Source: Pseudobdellovibrionaceae bacterium (GTDB taxonomy: Bacteria > Bdellovibrionota > Bdellovibrionia > Bdellovibrionales > UBA1609). Taken from it: a DNA stretch of 63,317 nt. Made by a program: the position numbers and the translations under genes. The notes below the pieces were generated by a model. That model did no database searches, was not told the DNA's origin, and saw nothing but the letters and a program-made list of their open reading frames with translations. The stretch spans positions 1 through 63,317 of the forward strand of contig JABJQG010000043.1 of assembly GCA_018663505.1 (NCBI GenBank), read 5' to 3'. Below are positions 50,840 through 59,401 of this stretch, piece by piece (position 1 is the first letter of the stretch; each line of letters begins with the position of its first letter).

Positions 50840-53083
50840 ATGAAAAATTTTGAAAACACTAAAGGATTTTCCCTCATGGAGGTCATGGTCTCCATTGGGA
50901 TCATGAGTATTGTCAGTTTAGGTGTGACAAGTTTGCTAGTGAAAACTAACCAAGAGGTAAAAAAAGCAAATGTAAAATTGCTGGCAAACAGTATACTTGT
51001 ACAAGTACAGTCCTATGTTAAAAATGATAGAATTTGGTCATCATCAAGAAACAATTCAGGAAATGCTAACTCAAATGGAAGTAACGGGCTTAACAACACA
51101 CAGAATTCTTTTTATTGTTTAGATAATCCTGGGGTATGCACTAAAACAGCAAAACATTTTGTACTATACAGCTCCTCAGGTAGTTTAAATAGTAACTTAA
51201 CCTCAACAGCAACTGATCCTGATCTTCGAGGTTTTGATTTAAATGGTTTACCATGCTCTAGCTATGATGCGGTTAATGGAAATGATAATTGCCCTTTTGG
51301 CCTTACACTTACATTTACTCCACTTTGTGCCGGAAATAGCTGTAGTAGTAACAACTCTACTGCTATTCGCATTGACGGTTCGCTTAAGTACAAACCCAAT
51401 AGTTCAAATTTAAAAATGGCGATGAATGAATCATTCTTAAAATTCTCCTTGCTGCGTCACCCTTCAGCTGTAGAGAGTGATGTTGAACGGATTTGTGAAG
51501 AAGATTTTGCGGGCAATTGGCTTGATGGTATATGTCATCTAAATACACAATCAATTTGTGAGAGTTTGTTTGGTGTATGGGGCGGTAACACATGCACTAG
51601 CTTACAAAGTTCAGCAGGAACATGTAGTTCTATTGGTGGTGTGTGGACGGGTATTGGTAATGGGCAAAGTGCGTGTGTTATTCCTGCTTTGACAGATACT
51701 TGTAAGGAGCTGGGTGGAACGCCAGAGTATGTGGGTGTGAACTCTACATTTTCCTGTGCCAATTTGAGCTATAACACTGTGACTAATACTAATGGCAACA
51801 GTGAAGTCAAAAAAATCTGTGAAAAGCTAGGTGGAGTTGGAACTTTTTCTAGCGCTTCATTGAATGCGGCGGCCAGTTGTGACCTCTCAGGAATGTATGC
51901 AACTAGCTTTGAAACAACTTGCAAAGCAGTCTCCGACGGAGGGAATGGTGGTCGTATTGTTGCAGATGCTAGTGTACTAGGTGGAAAATACTGCATTTGG
52001 GATGATAGTGTTTTAGATACTAAATTAAAAAATTTCTGTGAGGGTTTAGATCAGAATATTTTAGGAACAGGTGTGTCCGCATCCACTGGACTTTATGATG
52101 CTAATACAAAAGACTGTTCATTTTCCATGGTTCATGCCATAGACAATATTAAAATTGCTTCTGACGTGAAAAAAGTTTTTAGTGAGGATTTTGCGACTCC
52201 CAATACGGTGAATCACACGTTAGGGTCCGCTAGATGCCAAGATGGTTATTACATGCAAGGGTTTGATAGTAATGGTGTTCCAATCTGCTTTGAATACTTG
52301 CCGTATGTATGTACTCCCACATGGGCACCTTCTCCTGAAAACACATGCACCACAGGAACAATAACTCAGACCGATGGGTGTGGTGGAAGTCAGACTGTGA
52401 GTGGGACAAAAGTTTGTAGTACTTGCTCAACTACTAGTACACCACAAGTATATAACCTGACTAGCACCCCTCCTTCTCCTAAGTTATGTATAGGTCAACA
52501 ATATATGACTAACCTAAGTAATACTCTTCCAAATCAATGCGCAGAAACTGGGGCACTAGTATGCGAGTCTTCAGCTGGAGCTTTTGTCAGCAGAAGAAGC
52601 ATTGGCTTTAATAATTCCAGATGGTTAAATACTTGTGTGTGCTCTACTTATTTGGGCACGGGAACACATACAGAGTCTGATTGCACTACAGATGGTGGTG
52701 TTGTTAAGAATGCGGAATCTGGAGTAAAAGTATGCGCATTTCCGGCTGATTTTACAAATCCTGCTTTTGGACCCTGTATTTTCACTGAGGGGCTAGGTGG
52801 AGCTGAATGTACTAATATTTGTCCCACAGGTTGGTCAAAATATTCGGGTTGGATGGAAACTGCAGATAGAACCTGTAATGAAAATCCTGACTCAAATGAT
52901 GTTGCTAATTGTGGTATAACCACTTGCACTGCTACAGGTCAAAATTGGAGTAACCATTCAATCCGAAACACTTGTAACTACCAAGGTCGTCAAGGATTAT
53001 TTATTCCAACACCAACAAGTCCATGTGGAATAGTAGCGAATATAGCCTGCAGATCAAGTTATAGAAGTATGGGGTGTCATTAA
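50840..53083 (+). CDS. Giant cysteine-rich type IV prepilin-like protein 1 (747 aa)
   Basis: The N-terminus is a type IV prepilin signal, FENTKGFSLMEVMVSIGIMS, with cleavage expected after G9 and Glu at +5. The following helix anchors it in the membrane. The rest is several times longer than ordinary pilins, has many cysteines and repeats of the type CxxxxGxWxxxxCxLNTxxxCxxLLGxW and GGVWxxxxxxxxC, then a C-terminal CPTGWSKYSGWMETADRTCN region and IACRSSYRSMGCH end. It is the first of three paralogs. Type II secretion/pilus minor subunits are the nearest class. Likely a surface adhesin carried by a pilus; function is inferred. Confidence 0.85.
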   Translation: MKNFENTKGFSLMEVMVSIGIMSIVSLGVTSLLVKTNQEVKKANVKLLANSILVQVQSYVKNDRIWSSSRNNSGNANSNGSNGLNNTQNSFYCLDNPGVCTKTAKHFVLYSSSGSLNSNLTSTATDPDLRGFDLNGLPCSSYDAVNGNDNCPFGLTLTFTPLCAGNSCSSNNSTAIRIDGSLKYKPNSSNLKMAMNESFLKFSLLRHPSAVESDVERICEEDFAGNWLDGICHLNTQSICESLFGVWGGNTCTSLQSSAGTCSSIGGVWTGIGNGQSACVIPALTDTCKELGGTPEYVGVNSTFSCANLSYNTVTNTNGNSEVKKICEKLGGVGTFSSASLNAAASCDLSGMYATSFETTCKAVSDGGNGGRIVADASVLGGKYCIWDDSVLDTKLKNFCEGLDQNILGTGVSASTGLYDANTKDCSFSMVHAIDNIKIASDVKKVFSEDFATPNTVNHTLGSARCQDGYYMQGFDSNGVPICFEYLPYVCTPTWAPSPENTCTTGTITQTDGCGGSQTVSGTKVCSTCSTTSTPQVYNLTSTPPSPKLCIGQQYMTNLSNTLPNQCAETGALVCESSAGAFVSRRSIGFNNSRWLNTCVCSTYLGTGTHTESDCTTDGGVVKNAESGVKVCAFPADFTNPAFGPCIFTEGLGGAECTNICPTGWSKYSGWMETADRTCNENPDSNDVANCGITTCTATGQNWSNHSIRNTCNYQGRQGLFIPTPTSPCGIVANIACRSSYRSMGCH

Positions 53084-53084
53084 T

Positions 53085-54905
53085 ATGAAAAAGATAACTA
53101 CACTCCATTATTTATTCAATTCAAAAGGTTTCTCCTTAATGGAAATTATGGTTGTCACAGGTGTAATGTCAATAATGAGCGCTGGTGTTGCTAGAATGAT
53201 TAGTAATATGAATACTGAAAATAAAAAGATTATAATAAAAACAACAGCTCAATCGGTACTTTCATTGGTAGAATCTCAGATGAAAAGTGATCATATTTGG
53301 ACAGCCACGAGAAATAACGCTGGGAATGATGGGTCGGCAGCTGTGCAAAACACAGAATCCTTTTATTGTTTTGATGAAGGGACAAACTGTACTACTACTC
53401 CAAAACATTTTATTTTGTATAGCTCCAGTACAGAAGTTAATAGTAATTTGAGCTCAGATGCTGCGGACCCTGACTCTAGAGGTTTTGATTATAATGGTGT
53501 GCCGTGCTCCACTTACGATGTTAATGGGGATGACGGTTGCCCATTTCAGTTAAAATTAACTTATGTTCCAAGTTGTAATAATGTGGCCTCCTGTACTGTT
53601 GGGAATTCTAGTATAACCATTACTGCAGCTATAACATATAGCCCTGCGAGTGAGCGATTAAAAGTGCCTATGAACTCCAATGGATTAAAAATTGTTCGTT
53701 CTCGTGGTGCTTCGACTGTGGCAACTTATCCTGAAAGAATATGTGAACATTTTAGAGGAAGATGGGATGGATCTAACTGTCGGTTAAATACAGAGAATGT
53801 GTGTAGAGATTTACTGGGATCATGGGATGCCAATTTAAATCGTTGTTCTACTGTACAAGGTTCAGCTAGTCTCTGCACAGAAGTTGGTGGTGTGTGGAAC
53901 CACTTTGGAAATAATAAATGCAATTTTCCAGGATTAATAGATATGTGTAAAGAGATGGGAGGAACTCCTGCTCAAAATGGTAACTTTCAATTTGTATGTA
54001 ATGGCCTGAGTTCTACTGCAAACAGTACCACAAGCGTTTTCAAAAACCTCTGTATAGTTATGAAGGGTAGTTTCACCGATGCTACAGCTACCACAGCCAG
54101 TGTTTGTGATACAACTAATTTATATAACAATGCATTGACCACAACTTGCACGCAAAATGGGGGGAAAATTGTGGTGGATGCTTCAGTGTATGGAGGCAAG
54201 TTTTGTGTTTGGGATCAAAACAACTTAGACCTTCGCCTTCAAGACTTGTGTGCAAATTTAGATAACCAGATTTCTGGTTTAACAGTAAATAATGGTTCAG
54301 GTGTCTATGATGGGACAAATTGTTTGTTTAGTGTTTCCCATGATGCTGATAATATCCGGCAGGACACTGACGTCACAACAGTGTATAATGCCGCGACAGC
54401 TGCCCCAGCGCCTAATGCTGTGGGTACTGCAAGGTGCTCCCCAGGGTTTCACTTTAATGGATTTTACAACAATGGAATGCCTGTTTGTATTCAGCTTCCT
54501 GTTACTGGGCCTAGTGGGCCTCAGTTTTCTGATTGTTCGGCATCCATTGTGATGCTTAACCGCGGAATGAGAGATAAAGATCTTGCATGGGTTAACACAG
54601 TTGTGACTGGGCAAGAGTCGCTTTTGGGTTGGGGAGGTTCAAAACATGTTACTCTTCTTAACGGACAGAAATACCTGTTACCTATCACAAAGCACGGTTT
54701 AAAAGTAAAAATTTTAGACTACGCTGGCTTTGTCAATGCAAATGCAAATTACCCGGGTTATCTAGAGTATTCTAACTTTTTATCAACTCCTCGTTGGATG
54801 AGTAGTCTTGTAAGATTAAATGTGGCACTACCTGCGCTAACAAATATTACTGACTCATTAACTGTACATACATGTAATAATGGTACCTGGGAGAAAACTC
54901 CATGA
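53085..54905 (+). CDS. Giant cysteine-rich type IV prepilin-like protein 2 (606 aa)
   Basis: Prepilin signal NSKGFSLMEIMVVTGVMSIM, cleavage after G15. It starts one base after the previous stop. It is paralogous to its neighbours across the N-terminal and central Cys-rich parts (for example RICEHFRGRWDGSNCRLNTE, VGGVWNHFGNNKCNFPGLID, MCKEMGGTPAQNGNFQFVCN) but ends differently, with GWGGSKHVTLLNGQKYLLPI and a short CNNGTWEKTP, so it lacks the C-terminal SxW/CxxGW domain of copies 1 and 3. Domain swapping at the C-terminus is suggested. Stop overlaps the next start by 4 bases. Confidence 0.85.
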   Translation: MKKITTLHYLFNSKGFSLMEIMVVTGVMSIMSAGVARMISNMNTENKKIIIKTTAQSVLSLVESQMKSDHIWTATRNNAGNDGSAAVQNTESFYCFDEGTNCTTTPKHFILYSSSTEVNSNLSSDAADPDSRGFDYNGVPCSTYDVNGDDGCPFQLKLTYVPSCNNVASCTVGNSSITITAAITYSPASERLKVPMNSNGLKIVRSRGASTVATYPERICEHFRGRWDGSNCRLNTENVCRDLLGSWDANLNRCSTVQGSASLCTEVGGVWNHFGNNKCNFPGLIDMCKEMGGTPAQNGNFQFVCNGLSSTANSTTSVFKNLCIVMKGSFTDATATTASVCDTTNLYNNALTTTCTQNGGKIVVDASVYGGKFCVWDQNNLDLRLQDLCANLDNQISGLTVNNGSGVYDGTNCLFSVSHDADNIRQDTDVTTVYNAATAAPAPNAVGTARCSPGFHFNGFYNNGMPVCIQLPVTGPSGPQFSDCSASIVMLNRGMRDKDLAWVNTVVTGQESLLGWGGSKHVTLLNGQKYLLPITKHGLKVKILDYAGFVNANANYPGYLEYSNFLSTPRWMSSLVRLNVALPALTNITDSLTVHTCNNGTWEKTP

Positions 54906-57109
54906 TAACTACGATTATTGCCAAATTATTAAATCGAAAAAATAAGAAATCTTGTGAGCGTGGCTTCTCAATTATGGAAGTAATGGTTACTACTGGAATC
55001 ATGGCGATTATTAGTGCGGGTATGGCTAAAATGATTACAAACATGAGTGTTGATAACAAAAAAGCACTTATAAAGAGTACTGCTATTTCAATTATTTCCA
55101 GAGTGGAGTCTCAGGTTAAAAGTGATTATATTTGGGAGTCCACTAGAGGCAACCCAAAAAATGATGGAAACGGGCAAGTAAAAGGTGGAGAGTCTTTCTT
55201 TTGTTTAGATACTGATAATAGTTGTAGTAAAAACCCTAGGCACTTTATTTTGTATAGTTCGGCCACTGATACAACAAGTAATTTATCTTCGGATGATCCT
55301 AATCCTGCGAACCGAGGTTATAATTTTTCAGGAGAGGCGTGTTCAGGGTTTGATGCTATAAATGGTAATAATGAGTGCCCCTTTCAGATGACTTTGACTT
55401 ACACACCAGTGTGCACAAATAATGGGAACTGTGTTTTATCTGGTACAGATATAAGAATAGAAGCTAGCTTGAAATATAAACCTGCTAGTAGAAAGTTTGA
55501 GATTCCATTTAATTCAAGTAGGTACCAGTTCTCATTTTTAAGAGGATCAGGAACATCAGGCAACTACTCAGAGCAGGCATGTAAACAACTACAGGGAGTC
55601 TGGGATGGAAATCAATGCAAACTGAACACAGCTAGTGTTTGTGCTGATTTATTGGGGACCTGGAATGGAACCCTGTGTACAGCAACAGTGAGTCCGGGAG
55701 CATCTTGTGGCAGCATAGGAGGAGTATGGAGCGTGGGTACAAGTACTTGCTCTTTTCCGGGTTTAGATTTGGTGTGTACAGAGATGGGTGGGACACCTGC
55801 TTTAGATGAGAATTTAAAGTTTATTTGCAATGGTTTAAGCTCAAATTCAGGCGGAGCATTTGGTTTTTCAGGAGTTAGTAATTTACAGAAAATATGTACT
55901 ACCCTAAAAGGCACATTTATTTCTGCTGGAGCAGGGGCAGCGAGTTGTGATTTTAGTAACCATTATAGTACTGCATTAACCACAGAATGTTTGGGGAATG
56001 GAGGTGCTATTGCAATAGACTCTTCTGTATTTGGGGGGAAGTATTGTGTGTGGAGTGAGAGTAGTTTAAATGTAAAATTAGAAAATTTTTGTAAAAGTCT
56101 AGATGACAAAGTAACGGGACTTCAAGTGAGTGCAGGGTCGGGGACTTATAATTCAGCTACGGGGTCTTGTAATTTTGGTCTCACTCATACTAACGATAAT
56201 ATCAGGGCTGACACTCATGTAAAACGTGTGTATGATTCTCCAACAAATAGTTTGGCTGTAAATGCTGTGGGTTCAGCAAAGTGCGACACGGGTCATTATC
56301 TAGAAGGCTTTGACAGTAATGGCAAGCCAATCTGCATTCAAGTACCTGAGCCAGCAGGGCCAGGGAATCAAGGCTCTAGCTGTGTTGAAAAAACTGTTTT
56401 ACGGGCGAAACTCATTTATACTGAAACGTGGGTACCAGGTATGTTTGGTATGGCTACTATAAAAGTAGAATGGAAGTCAGTGGACTACATATTAGAGGCA
56501 AGTAACCATGGGGACATCGTTGGATTTCCGAGTTATAATTTCCCCATTGGTTCGGCTCCAGCATCAAATGGGTATACTTACCGGTTCGAAAATAACGCCC
56601 ATATATGGGCGTTTTATGGAATCTCAAACAACAGTATTATTAAGCCTCAGCAACTTTATTACACTTGTGATAACGGAAGTTGGGGCTCGTCCTGGCACGA
56701 TCTTCCCACAGGAGTCCTGGGCAACCTAAGGCAATTAGTGAATAGTGTACATTCCGATGTTGATTGTTCGGATATGGGCGGAGTGGCCACAGACATTGGC
56801 AATGGATCACTTATTTGTAAATTTACTAATAATAATACATGTCAAGTGGGAGGAACGTTTGCAAGCCCTGCCCATTCCCCTTGTGGGAAATGCCCATCAG
56901 GTTGGACTCAGTATGGTAACTGGTCACAATCTACTGCAACAACCTGTAATGCAAACCCCACCTGTGGAACCACCTGTACAACAGGAAGCCATAGCTGGAG
57001 CGAAGCTGTTCAGGAAACCTGTTCTTACACGAACAGATTTGCATATTCAGGCTGCACACCAGTGAATATCACTTGTTTAGCTGCTACCACATCTATAGGG
57101 TGTTATTAA
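54902..57109 (+). CDS. Giant cysteine-rich type IV prepilin-like protein 3 (735 aa)
   Basis: Prepilin signal CERGFSIMEVMVTTGIMAII, cleavage after G21, longer basic leader than in copies 1 and 2. It shares the Cys-rich central repeats (VCADLLGTWNGTLC, GGVWSVGTSTCSFPGLD, CTEMGGTPALDENLKFICNG) and ends with CPSGWTQYGNWSQSTATTCN then TCLAATTSIGCY, like copy 1. It overlaps copy 2 by 4 bases, so all three are one operon. A terminator follows. Interpretation as copy 1. Confidence 0.86.
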   Translation: MITTIIAKLLNRKNKKSCERGFSIMEVMVTTGIMAIISAGMAKMITNMSVDNKKALIKSTAISIISRVESQVKSDYIWESTRGNPKNDGNGQVKGGESFFCLDTDNSCSKNPRHFILYSSATDTTSNLSSDDPNPANRGYNFSGEACSGFDAINGNNECPFQMTLTYTPVCTNNGNCVLSGTDIRIEASLKYKPASRKFEIPFNSSRYQFSFLRGSGTSGNYSEQACKQLQGVWDGNQCKLNTASVCADLLGTWNGTLCTATVSPGASCGSIGGVWSVGTSTCSFPGLDLVCTEMGGTPALDENLKFICNGLSSNSGGAFGFSGVSNLQKICTTLKGTFISAGAGAASCDFSNHYSTALTTECLGNGGAIAIDSSVFGGKYCVWSESSLNVKLENFCKSLDDKVTGLQVSAGSGTYNSATGSCNFGLTHTNDNIRADTHVKRVYDSPTNSLAVNAVGSAKCDTGHYLEGFDSNGKPICIQVPEPAGPGNQGSSCVEKTVLRAKLIYTETWVPGMFGMATIKVEWKSVDYILEASNHGDIVGFPSYNFPIGSAPASNGYTYRFENNAHIWAFYGISNNSIIKPQQLYYTCDNGSWGSSWHDLPTGVLGNLRQLVNSVHSDVDCSDMGGVATDIGNGSLICKFTNNNTCQVGGTFASPAHSPCGKCPSGWTQYGNWSQSTATTCNANPTCGTTCTTGSHSWSEAVQETCSYTNRFAYSGCTPVNITCLAATTSIGCY

Positions 57110-57141
57110 AGAAAAGTATCAAAAAGGCTCCAGTCATCGAC

Positions 57142-57172
57142 CTGTTGGTATTGTAACCAATAGCATTTTTTA
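57142..57172 (+). terminator. Terminator of the giant prepilin operon
   Basis: CTGTTGGT/ACCAATAG stem (one G-T pair), loop ATTGTA, then CATTTTTTA, 33 bases after the stop of prepilin 3. Confidence 0.75.
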
Positions 57173-57344
57173 TAATTATACATTTTGTTATGATTTCCAT
57201 TGCTCTACTCTAATTTGGGGCTGCAGTTTGCCGGGCTAATGCTAAAAAATATTGCGAATTTAAATACCAGAGCTCTTGAAGGAAAAACTGCACACAGGTT
57301 AAAAATTGAAGTTTTTAAGATCAGAAACTGCTTTCCACTATAGG

Positions 57345-57373
57345 TTGTCAAAATAAGCACTTCCTGCTACTTT
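57345..57373 (+). promoter_or_regulatory. Possible sigma70-type promoter of smpB
   Basis: TTGTCA, 17 bases, TACTTT. Transcription would begin within a base or two of the smpB ATG at 57381. Confidence 0.45.
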
Positions 57374-57380
57374 CTTTGCC

Positions 57381-57836
57381 ATGAGCATAAAAATTATTGC
57401 CCTTAATAAGAAGGCACGTTTTGATTTTCAAATTATTGACACTTTAGAAGCCGGTATGGTCCTTAAAGGCAGTGAGGTGAAGTCCTTACGTAATGGCCAA
57501 TGTGTATTAAAGGACTCCTATGTGTCATTTAGAGGGGAAGAGGCTTATTTACAAAATGCCCATATTAGTGTGTATAAAGCCAGTAGTTACAATAACCACG
57601 AGCCCGAGCGCTTAAGAAAGTTACTACTACATGCCCATGAACTCAAAAAGCTCTATGCTATGATGCGAGAAAAAGGTGTAAGTTTAGTACCGTTAAAAAT
57701 CTACTTTAAAAAAGGTATGGTTAAAATAGAACTAGGTGTGGCTAAAGGGAAAACTAAAGGGGATAAACGTGATACTTCTAAGATGCGTGATGCTTCACGC
57801 GAGATGGCTCAGTCTCTTCGGCGCGCAAAGACGTAA
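57381..57836 (+). CDS. smpB: SsrA-binding protein SmpB
   Basis: SmpB delivers tmRNA to stalled ribosomes. Signature segments: LNKKARFDFQIIDTLEAGMV, LKGSEVKSLRNGQCVLKDSY, YLQNAHISVYKASSYNNHEP, ERLRKLLLHAHEL and the C-terminal KGKTKGDKRDTSKMRDASRE. 151 aa. No ribosome site precedes the ATG. The ssrA RNA gene is not visible in the window. Its 3' end overlaps the convergent HAMP gene by 59 bases. Confidence 0.96.
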   Translation: MSIKIIALNKKARFDFQIIDTLEAGMVLKGSEVKSLRNGQCVLKDSYVSFRGEEAYLQNAHISVYKASSYNNHEPERLRKLLLHAHELKKLYAMMREKGVSLVPLKIYFKKGMVKIELGVAKGKTKGDKRDTSKMRDASREMAQSLRRAKT

Positions 57837-58446
57837 GGTTAAACACACGTTCATCGGGCTCACTCAGTAGATGACCTAGTTGCCTTTGTTTGTCTGTTAA
57901 CATCTCATTTATTTCTAGGTTTTTTTCAGCTTCTGAGTCTGATTTATTGATATTTTTAAGTTTTCGCATTTCCATATTAATTTGCGTTTTAAAAGAAGTA
58001 AAAAAGTAATTATAGTTATCTATGAGTTCTTGAAACTCATCATTGGACCTAATTTTGATGGGGTTTAAGTGCCACTTCCCACGGCTTAGAAACTTAATGT
58101 GATAGTTGAGAATCTTAATGGGAGCTACAATTTTGTTGGAGACCTTATAACCAAAATAAGTAAAAAAACCAGTGAGGCATATGGTGCTTGTGGCTAGTAG
58201 AAACTTAATCCAAGTTATTTCACGGGAAAGATGAGAAATGAGTTTGGGTTCATATGAAAATGCTAACTCTTTAAAAATATCATAATTTTGAGTGGCATAA
58301 TACAAAATAGGAAGAGATGATACGATCATTCCAATAAGAGCAGCACCCACAAGGGTGAAGATATAGCGTAACTGAAATTCTTTATCTATAAAAAAAGTGG
58401 TCCTTTTTTTGTAAAAAGCCCCTTTTTTATGTCGATAATTTTGCAT
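57778..58446 (-). CDS. HAMP-domain membrane protein
   Basis: A 222-aa protein with two membrane helices (YIFTLVGAALIGMIVSSLPI and KFLLATSTICLTGFFTYFGY) flanking a ~40-residue outside loop. A HAMP-like linker follows (KVSNKIVAPIKILNYHIKFL, ending DEFQELIDNYNYFFTSF), and then a coiled coil without kinase, cyclase or MCP domain. ATG 58446 is used because the protein then starts with KKRTTFFIDKEFQLRYI, the usual beginning of this Bdellovibrio-type family; earlier in-frame ATGs exist to 58560, overlapping the divergent gene. Confidence 0.75.
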   Translation of the reverse strand: MQNYRHKKGAFYKKRTTFFIDKEFQLRYIFTLVGAALIGMIVSSLPILYYATQNYDIFKELAFSYEPKLISHLSREITWIKFLLATSTICLTGFFTYFGYKVSNKIVAPIKILNYHIKFLSRGKWHLNPIKIRSNDEFQELIDNYNYFFTSFKTQINMEMRKLKNINKSDSEAEKNLEINEMLTDKQRQLGHLLSEPDERVFNLTSLRAEETEPSRVKHHAS

Positions 58447-58510
58447 AAACCACATACTATATATTTTATAAGACATTGGTGAAATACTAAAGCTCTTCGA
58501 GGGTAAACAT

Positions 58511-59329
58511 ATGAAGATTAAGCAAAAGTCAGAGGGCAAAAAACTCCTACTCCACTCCATACTGAACCTTTCGTCGGGGCTGGCCCTTGTATTTTGTCTT
58601 GTTGCCTGCTCTAGCGTAAAGACTAAAGACAGGTCTGAGTTCGATCCTAAAAGTGAAGAGAATGTGGAAAAAAAATTAGATCTTGATGAGGAAATATCCT
58701 TAAGCTCAGACCGGACACATTTAGACGAGGTGAGAAAAGAAATTCCAAAGGAAATTAAAAAGGATAATGATGAGCTAGCTTATACCTTAAGCCTAATGAA
58801 AGAAGGGAAACGGAAACCTAATGATATTAGATCTCGTTACCAAAAAGCCTTAAGAAAAAAAAGAAATAGTTTTAACAAAAATAGTAAAAAACTCAGGAAG
58901 AATTTTACAAAACAGGAACGTAAAAAACGAGCAGTGTTTTTAAAACTACAAAAACAAGAACGTGATGTTTTTAAAAAACAAAAGTTAACAAATAGGGAGC
59001 AACGTAAAGATTTTTTTAATAAACAAGACGAAAAAAGAAAAAACTTTTTCGCCAATGAACGTGATCAAAGAAAAGAATTTGAGTCAGAGATGCGATCCAC
59101 ATCTAAAGATTTTAATGCTGATTATAACGAGAAGATAAAAACATTTAATGCCGAGCTCAGAAATTATTCTAAAGACTATCGAGATCGACTAAATATGGAT
59201 CGTAAAATGAAACGTCTTAAAGCTAAACAGCGAAGAAAAGCCCGTTCATCAAGTGGGCGTTATCAGCAAAACAATGCGACTCCTTCAGAATTTGATGAAA
59301 TGAATCAGGTCCCGCCAGAGGATCTTTAG
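58511..59329 (+). CDS. Lys/Arg-rich helical lipoprotein
   Basis: Lipobox LVAC (Cys 33) after a long basic N-region, with GAGGGTAAACAT before the ATG. Residues ~115-240 are a continuous, highly basic helix with a recurring KKR-x-F/FFxxQxxxRKxF pattern (QERKKRAVFLKLQKQERDVF, REQRKDFFNKQDEKRKNFF, DQRKEFESEM), about 12-14 residues per unit. Such a charged rod could bind peptidoglycan or nucleic acid. No family recognised. It starts within the overlap zone of the divergent HAMP gene. Confidence 0.75.
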   Translation: MKIKQKSEGKKLLLHSILNLSSGLALVFCLVACSSVKTKDRSEFDPKSEENVEKKLDLDEEISLSSDRTHLDEVRKEIPKEIKKDNDELAYTLSLMKEGKRKPNDIRSRYQKALRKKRNSFNKNSKKLRKNFTKQERKKRAVFLKLQKQERDVFKKQKLTNREQRKDFFNKQDEKRKNFFANERDQRKEFESEMRSTSKDFNADYNEKIKTFNAELRNYSKDYRDRLNMDRKMKRLKAKQRRKARSSSGRYQQNNATPSEFDEMNQVPPEDL

Positions 59330-59401
59330 GCCTGCCCATAAGAATCAAATTTTTAAAAGGACTGGCCTATCTAGTTTTTAGCGTAACTGAATTTGCTTAG
59401 A

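Noticed and set aside
50840-57109. Minus-strand open frames of 65-105 codons within the prepilin genes
   Set aside because: Cys-codon-rich sequence gives long antisense frames by chance; no start signals or family content.
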